A DNA stretch of 9,731 nucleotides from an uncultured bacterium (GTDB taxonomy: Bacteria; Planctomycetota; Phycisphaerae; Phycisphaerales; UBA1924). The position numbers were made by a program, and so were the translations under genes. The DNA lies in assembly GCA_938003595.1 (NCBI GenBank), contig CALKYH010000104.1:1-9731 (forward strand), in the 5' to 3' direction. The stretch's first letter is position 1. Every line of letters begins with the position of its first letter. Shown here in pieces: positions 6,368 through 9,731 of this stretch. The notes beneath the pieces are model-generated. The model was not told the origin of the DNA. It made no database searches and saw only the letters and a list, made by a program, of their open reading frames with translations.

Positions 6368-7057
6368 ATGTCTCTCACGATTCTCGGCACCAAGCTCGGC
6401 ATGACGCGAACCTTCTCTTCGGAAGGCAAGAGCGTCCCTGTCACCGTCGTTCAGGCCGGTCCCTGCGTCGTCACGCAGCTCAAGACCGCGGAGAACGACG
6501 GCTACACCGCCGTCCAGATCGCCTTCGGCGATGTGAAGGCCCGGCGCTCGACGATGCCCATGATCGGGCACGACGCGAAGGCCGGCGCCGCGCCCAAGCG
6601 CCATCACCGCGAGTTCCGCGTCGACGCCAAGGGCCTCGAGAGCTACGAGCTCGGCCAGGCGCTGACGGTGGAGCAGTTCGCGAATGTCGCGTTCGTCGAT
6701 GTCACCGGCACCAGCAAGGGCAAGGGCACGGCGGGCGTGATGAAGCGCCACAACTTCAAGGGTATGTCCGCGTCGCACGGCACGGAGCGCATGCACCGGC
6801 ACGGCGGCTCGATCGGCGGCCACGCCTCCTGGCGAGGCAACGGCCAGATCGCCAAGGGCAAGCGGATGGGCGGCCGCCTCGGCGCGGAGCGCGTCACCAT
6901 TCGTTCGCTCGAGCTCGTGTCGATCGACCCCGAGAAGAACCTCATGCTCATCAAGGGCCCGGTCCCCGGCCCGAACCAGGGCATGGTCGAGATCCGCGTC
7001 CCCTCGCGTCTCTACAAGTCGAAGGCCAAGTTGCAGGCGGCCAAGGCCAAGGGCTAA
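6368..7057 (+). CDS. rplC: Large ribosomal subunit protein uL3
   Basis: A 229-residue protein with the L3 signature: N-terminal LGTKLGMTRTF, central DVTGTSKGKGTAGVMKRHNFKG, and the GSIG...KGKRMGGRLG segment of the extended loop that reaches toward the peptidyl transferase centre. Residues 147-155 read GSIGGHASW, so the glutamine that PrmB methylates in E. coli L3 (GSIGQ) is Gly151 here. The loop also carries the insert-like HASWRGNGQIA. It is slightly longer than E. coli L3 because of a Lys/Ala tail (KSKAKLQAAKAKG). GAGG at 6353-6356, overlapping the rpsJ stop codon, lies 11 nt before ATG and suggests translational coupling. An unusually long 240-nt gap separates it from rplD. Confidence 0.97.
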   Translation: MSLTILGTKLGMTRTFSSEGKSVPVTVVQAGPCVVTQLKTAENDGYTAVQIAFGDVKARRSTMPMIGHDAKAGAAPKRHHREFRVDAKGLESYELGQALTVEQFANVAFVDVTGTSKGKGTAGVMKRHNFKGMSASHGTERMHRHGGSIGGHASWRGNGQIAKGKRMGGRLGAERVTIRSLELVSIDPEKNLMLIKGPVPGPNQGMVEIRVPSRLYKSKAKLQAAKAKG

Positions 7058-7297
7058 GACCCGAGGCGAGCCGCCTGTTGTGTTTCAGTTCGTTTCCCGT
7101 TCCCAGCAACCCCCAAACCGTCACGCCAGAGCAAGCAATGTACGCCTCGTCTGGTCGCTCGATCGCGACGGCCAGACTGCCCGGCAGGTCCCGGAACCTG
7201 CGGAAACCGTCGGGCGAGGCCAACCAGGTCAGGACAGCCGATCGAGCCGCTCACTTTTTCCCCGAGCGGACGGCGCGTGATTCGAGCGAGCGAACCC
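7058..7297 (+). promoter_or_regulatory. Structured 240-nt gap before rplD
   Basis: All other spacers in this operon are 43 nt or less, so this one stands out. It contains AGGCG-AGC-CGCCT (7064-7076) followed by a T-rich patch. Next is a bulged hairpin, GTCTGG (7149-7154) plus TCGC (7155-7158) pairing GCGA (7165-7168) and CCAGAC (7172-7177) with a 3-nt CGG bulge. Then comes GCAGGT (7184-7189) with ACCTGC (7196-7201). Last is CCGCTC (7247-7252) with GAGCGG (7264-7269) around a CTTTTTCCCC loop, ending 28 nt before the ATG. An open frame crosses the gap but lacks the GC-rich third positions of the real genes. A regulatory RNA leader for rplD and downstream genes, perhaps bound by L4 itself, is an inference. 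No clear promoter was found. Confidence 0.5.
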
Positions 7298-7981
7298 ATG
7301 GAAGTTCCCGTTCTCAACAAAGAAGGCAAGAAGGTCGGCGCCCTGACCATCGATGAATCGATGCTGGGTGGGTCCGTCAACTTCGCGCTGCTCAAGCAGG
7401 CGTATGTGCGGTACCACGCCAACCGTCGGCAGGGCTCGGCCCGCACCAAGAGCCGCGGCATGGTCGAGGGCTCGACCCGCAAGCTCTACCGCCAGAAGGG
7501 CACGGGCAACGCCCGCGTCGGCCCGGCGCGTGTGCCGAACCGCAAGGGCGGCGGCGTGGCGTTCGCGAAGGTCAAGCAGCGCGAGTCCTACCGGCTGGAC
7601 ATGCCGGTCAAGATGCGCCGCCTGGCCAACCGCAACGCGCTGCTGGCCAAGCTGGTCGACAACGAGGTCATGGTGATGGACGACCTGTCGTTCAAGGCCG
7701 CCAAGACCAAGGAGATCAAGGGCCTGCTCGAGGCCTGCAAGATCAACCGGTCCTGCCTGCTGGTCATCGGCGAGTCTTCCGAGAACGCCGCCCTGGGCGC
7801 CCGGAACCTCGAGGATGTCACCACCGTCCCCGTCCGCGAGATGACCTGCTTCGAGATGCTCAACCATCGCTTCATGGTCATCGCCAAGGCGGACCTGGAG
7901 GCGTGGCTGGCGGGCGACTCGTCCAAGACGAAGAAGGACGCCAAGAACATCCGCACCCGCTCCGCCAAGGAGGCCGCGTGA
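7298..7981 (+). CDS. rplD: Large ribosomal subunit protein uL4
   Basis: A 227-residue L4 with the typical MEVPVLNKEGKKVG opening. The extended loop carries RQGSARTKSRG (44-54) and the hallmark YRQKGTGNARVG (64-75), followed by GGGVAFA. Its C-terminal globular part ends FEMLNHRFMVIAKADLEAWL. It binds 23S rRNA domain I and lines the exit tunnel; in E. coli it also represses the S10 operon. The C-terminus has a Lys-rich extension (SKTKKDAKNIRTRSAKEAA) beyond the usual end. ATG 7298 is chosen because it matches the family; an in-frame GTG at 7277 would add seven residues. The ribosome binding site is weak at both, which fits regulation through the structured gap upstream. The stop overlaps the next start by one base. 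Confidence 0.97.
   Translation: MEVPVLNKEGKKVGALTIDESMLGGSVNFALLKQAYVRYHANRRQGSARTKSRGMVEGSTRKLYRQKGTGNARVGPARVPNRKGGGVAFAKVKQRESYRLDMPVKMRRLANRNALLAKLVDNEVMVMDDLSFKAAKTKEIKGLLEACKINRSCLLVIGESSENAALGARNLEDVTTVPVREMTCFEMLNHRFMVIAKADLEAWLAGDSSKTKKDAKNIRTRSAKEAA
7967..7973 (+). promoter_or_regulatory. Consensus Shine-Dalgarno fixing the rplW start
   Basis: AAGGAGG lies inside the end of rplD, 7 nt before ATG 7981. It decides for the 91-residue L23 over in-frame starts further upstream (an ATG 26 codons earlier and a GTG directly before). The TGATG stop-start overlap indicates translational coupling of L4 and L23. Confidence 0.85.
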
Positions 7982-8256
7982 TGGAAGCCATCCATGTCAT
8001 CCGCCGTCCGCTGCTCACCGAGAAGGGCACGGGCATGAACGACCAGAACAAGTATGTGTTCGAGGTCGACAACCGCGCCCGCAAGCCGCAGATCAAGGCG
8101 GCGATCGAGGAGCTGTACAAGGTCAGGGTCGAGGGCGTGAACACGATGGTGTGCCGCACCCGCGACCGCGCGACCCGCTACGGCGTGACGCCCGCGAAGA
8201 TCTCCAAGAAGGCCGTCGTGACGCTGCGCGACGGCGACGCCATCGAGCTGTTCTAA
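7981..8256 (+). CDS. rplW: Large ribosomal subunit protein uL23
   Basis: A 91-residue L23. It has the family opening VIRRPLLTEKGT, then NKYVFEVDNRARKPQIKAAIEELYKVRVEGVNTM, and ends in a basic hairpin and the strand AVVTLRDGDAIELF. L23 sits at the exit of the polypeptide tunnel and is the docking point for trigger factor and SRP. The length is slightly below the usual 95-100, with a compact basic loop (RTRDRATRYGVTPAKISKK) where longer homologues have a more extended one. Its start overlaps the rplD stop by one base, and rplB follows after 43 nt. Confidence 0.97.
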   Translation: MEAIHVIRRPLLTEKGTGMNDQNKYVFEVDNRARKPQIKAAIEELYKVRVEGVNTMVCRTRDRATRYGVTPAKISKKAVVTLRDGDAIELF

Positions 8257-8299
8257 GCCTCACGAGAAGCCACACCGGACAGAAGACCCGGAGCGACCC

Positions 8300-9154
8300 A
8301 TGCCCATCCGCATCTACAAGCCGACCAGCGCAGGCCGACGCAACGCGTCGGTCAACACGCACGCCGAGGTGACCAAGTCGTCCCCGGAGAAGTCGCTGCT
8401 CGCGCCGCTGCCCAAGAAGGGCGGCCGGAACCACAGCGGCAAGATCACCGTCCGGGGCCGCGGCGGCGGCCACAAGCGGATGTACCGCAAGATCGACTTC
8501 AAGCGCATGGACCGCGACGGCGTGCCCGGCAAGGTGATGGGGATCGAGTACGACCCCAACCGCTCCTGCCACATCGCCCTCGTGGAGTACAAGGACGGCG
8601 TCAAGCGCTACATGCTCGCCCCCGCGGGTCTGCGCGACGGCGACAGCGTCCTGTCCTCCGGCGAGGCGATCGAGCCCAAGGCCGGCAACTCGATGCCGAT
8701 CAAGCACATCCCGACCGGTCTGGATGTCCACTGCGTCGAGCTCACCCCCGGCAAGGGCGGCCAGATGTGCCGCTCCGCCGGCGTCTCGGCCCGCCTGACC
8801 AACAAGGACGGCAACCGCGCGACCCTCGTGCTGCCCTCCGGCGAAATCCGCCAGGTGCACATCGACTGCCGCGCCACCGTCGGCAGCCTCGGCAACCCCG
8901 ACCACATCCTCCGCCGCCTGGGCAAGGCCGGCATGACCCGTCACCTGGGTCGCCGCCCGATCACCCGCGGCATGGCCAAGAGCCACAACGCCCACCCGCT
9001 CGGCGGCGGCTCCGGCCGTTCGAAGGGCAACCGTCCGCCCTGCGGCCCGTCCGGCGTGCTCGCCAAGGGCGGCCCGACCCGCAACAAGAAGAAGCATTCG
9101 TCGAAGCTGATCATCCGTCGTCGCCGCACCGTCCGCTTCGGTCAGCTCCGCTGA
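8300..9154 (+). CDS. rplB: Large ribosomal subunit protein uL2
   Basis: A 284-residue L2, slightly longer than the usual 270-280. The N-terminal part has KKGGRNHSGKITVRGRGGGHKR and YRKIDFKR. The central SH3-like part has GQMCRSAGVSARLTNKDGNRATLVLPSGEIR, and the C-terminal RNA-binding tail ends KLIIRRRRTVRFGQLR. L2 is needed for subunit association and the peptidyl transferase centre. The nearly invariant VDHPHGGGEGR reads NAHPLGGGSGR here (A231, H232, L234): the catalytically implicated His is kept, but the Asp before it and the second His are lost. GGAG at 8290-8293 is 6 nt before the ATG. A 34-nt spacer leads to rpsS. Confidence 0.97.
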   Translation: MPIRIYKPTSAGRRNASVNTHAEVTKSSPEKSLLAPLPKKGGRNHSGKITVRGRGGGHKRMYRKIDFKRMDRDGVPGKVMGIEYDPNRSCHIALVEYKDGVKRYMLAPAGLRDGDSVLSSGEAIEPKAGNSMPIKHIPTGLDVHCVELTPGKGGQMCRSAGVSARLTNKDGNRATLVLPSGEIRQVHIDCRATVGSLGNPDHILRRLGKAGMTRHLGRRPITRGMAKSHNAHPLGGGSGRSKGNRPPCGPSGVLAKGGPTRNKKKHSSKLIIRRRRTVRFGQLR

Positions 9155-9188
9155 TCCCTGACGAAAGTCCCAGAGGAACGATTCCGCC

Positions 9189-9476
9189 ATGGCTCGATCG
9201 CTGAAGAAAGGCCCGTATGTCGTTGAGAGTCTCTACATGAAGGTGGAGAAGCTCAACCAGCAGAGCAAGCGCGAGCCCATCAAGACATGGGCGCGTCGAT
9301 GCACGATCGTCCCCGAGTTCATCGGGCACACCTTCAAGGTCCACAACGGGCGGACCTTCAACGATGTGTTCGTCACCGAGGACATGGTCGGCCACAAGCT
9401 CGGCGAGTTCAGCCACACGCGCCTCTTCCGCGGGCACACGAACAAGAAGGAAGGCATCGACGCCGGCAAGAAGTAA
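9189..9476 (+). CDS. rpsS: Small ribosomal subunit protein uS19
   Basis: A 95-residue S19, close to the family's usual length of about 92. Conserved blocks include ARSLKKGPYV, the PIKTWARRCTIVPEFIGHTFKVHNGRTF core, VFVTEDMVGHKLGEFSHTR and the end FRGHTNKK. S19 lies in the 30S head next to S13 and contacts tRNA and 23S rRNA across the subunit interface. GAGGA (9173-9177) precedes the ATG by 11 nt. The gene order rplB-rpsS is canonical and predicts rplV next; what follows 31 nt later begins instead with a helix-turn-helix. Confidence 0.98.
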   Translation: MARSLKKGPYVVESLYMKVEKLNQQSKREPIKTWARRCTIVPEFIGHTFKVHNGRTFNDVFVTEDMVGHKLGEFSHTRLFRGHTNKKEGIDAGKK

Positions 9477-9494
9477 GCCGCGTCGACCTTGACC

Positions 9495-9499
9495 AAGGA
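9495..9499 (+). promoter_or_regulatory. Shine-Dalgarno for the GTG start of the HTH frame
   Basis: AAGGA lies 8 nt before GTG 9508. An in-frame TGA at 9490-9492 stands just upstream, and no other start codon occurs in frame between it and GTG 9508. The N-terminal helix-turn-helix is therefore genuinely translated from here unless an internal ATG (9589) is used. Confidence 0.75.
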
Positions 9500-9507
9500 A
9501 TACGACC

Positions 9508-9731
9508 GTGAAGATCAACGGCAAGAAACTCAAAGCGGCGGCGGAGAAGGCCGGTCTGTCCACGACCGAGCTGGGGGCGGCGATCGCCATGCCGGGCTTC
9601 GGGCCCGACGCGGCCGAGTCGGCCCTCCGCAACTGGATGGCGGACCGCAACCATCCCCGCGCCAAGCCCGAGCACATGCGCCGCATCGCCCAGGCGCTGA
9701 GCGTCCGCCCGGCGGAGTTCGCCCGCTTCGT
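9508..9731 (+). CDS. N-terminal helix-turn-helix of a protein in the rplV (L22) slot, partial
   Basis: The open frame begins at GTG and continues past the window edge, with 74 complete codons visible. The residues form an XRE/Cro-like HTH. Helices are expected at about 5-15 (GKKLKAAAEKAG), 18-27 (STTELGAAIA) and 34-45 (PDAAESALRNWM), followed by RAKPEHMRRIAQALSVRPAEF (51-71), the typical closing helices of Cro/CI-type domains. An extra PGFGPD stretch lengthens the turn before the putative recognition helix. Position 31 nt after rpsS is where rplV lies in almost all bacterial S10 operons, but no L22-like sequence is reached yet. The visible part is either the N-terminal extension of an L22 fusion or a separate operon-internal regulator. 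Codon use is as GC-biased as that of the ribosomal genes. The HTH call is fairly firm; the identity of the whole protein is open. Confidence 0.7.
   Translation, partial: MKINGKKLKAAAEKAGLSTTELGAAIAMPGFGPDAAESALRNWMADRNHPRAKPEHMRRIAQALSVRPAEFARF

Noticed and set aside
7078..7356. Open frame crossing the gap between rplC and rplD, which could encode a small protein from ATG 7138
   Set aside because: Its third positions are only moderately GC-rich compared with the true genes, there is no Shine-Dalgarno, it overlaps rplD by about 59 nt, and it is Arg/Ser-rich without a domain.

Overview
This is a very GC-rich bacterial chromosome segment with strong third-position GC bias. It most likely comes from a planctomycete of the Phycisphaerae type. 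That placement is an inference from three things: the wording of the ribosomal proteins (notably L2 and L3), several secreted proteins with no general bacterial counterpart, and a cytochrome-like C-terminal domain of a kind common in Planctomycetota. No 16S rRNA or other decisive marker is present.

Left part (1-1188, + strand): a 296-base non-coding stretch with two hairpins leads into a two-gene signalling unit. It encodes a CheX-like chemotaxis phosphatase domain protein and a stand-alone CheY-like receiver. The CheX-like protein has lost the catalytic Asn of the family motif, while the receiver keeps all its phosphorylation residues.

Middle part (1189-5702): three envelope or exported proteins of unknown function. 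They are an exported protein with an SH3/Sm-like and TPR-like N-terminal half and a CX4CH cytochrome-like C-terminal domain (+), an alanine-rich coiled-coil lipoprotein (+), and a convergent secreted protein with a possible PsbP/DcrB-like region (-). Two of the three start directly after a -10-like box with no Shine-Dalgarno, in the shared context CCGACC-ATG, which suggests leaderless transcripts.

Right part (5703-9731, + strand): the start of the S10 ribosomal protein operon, in the classical order rpsJ, rplC, rplD, rplW, rplB, rpsS. It has its own TTGACA/TACCCT promoter and a hairpin-rich leader of about 230 nt. Spacing inside the operon is short (-1 to 43 nt) except for a structured 240-nt gap just before rplD. 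In the slot where rplV (L22) belongs, an open frame begins with a good Shine-Dalgarno and a GTG start. It encodes an XRE/Cro-like helix-turn-helix and runs off the window edge. It is either an HTH-L22 fusion or an extra regulator inserted into the operon, and it is the most unusual thing in the window.

Most of the window is ordinary housekeeping and lineage-specific exported protein coding. No mobile element, CRISPR array, tRNA or rRNA was seen.
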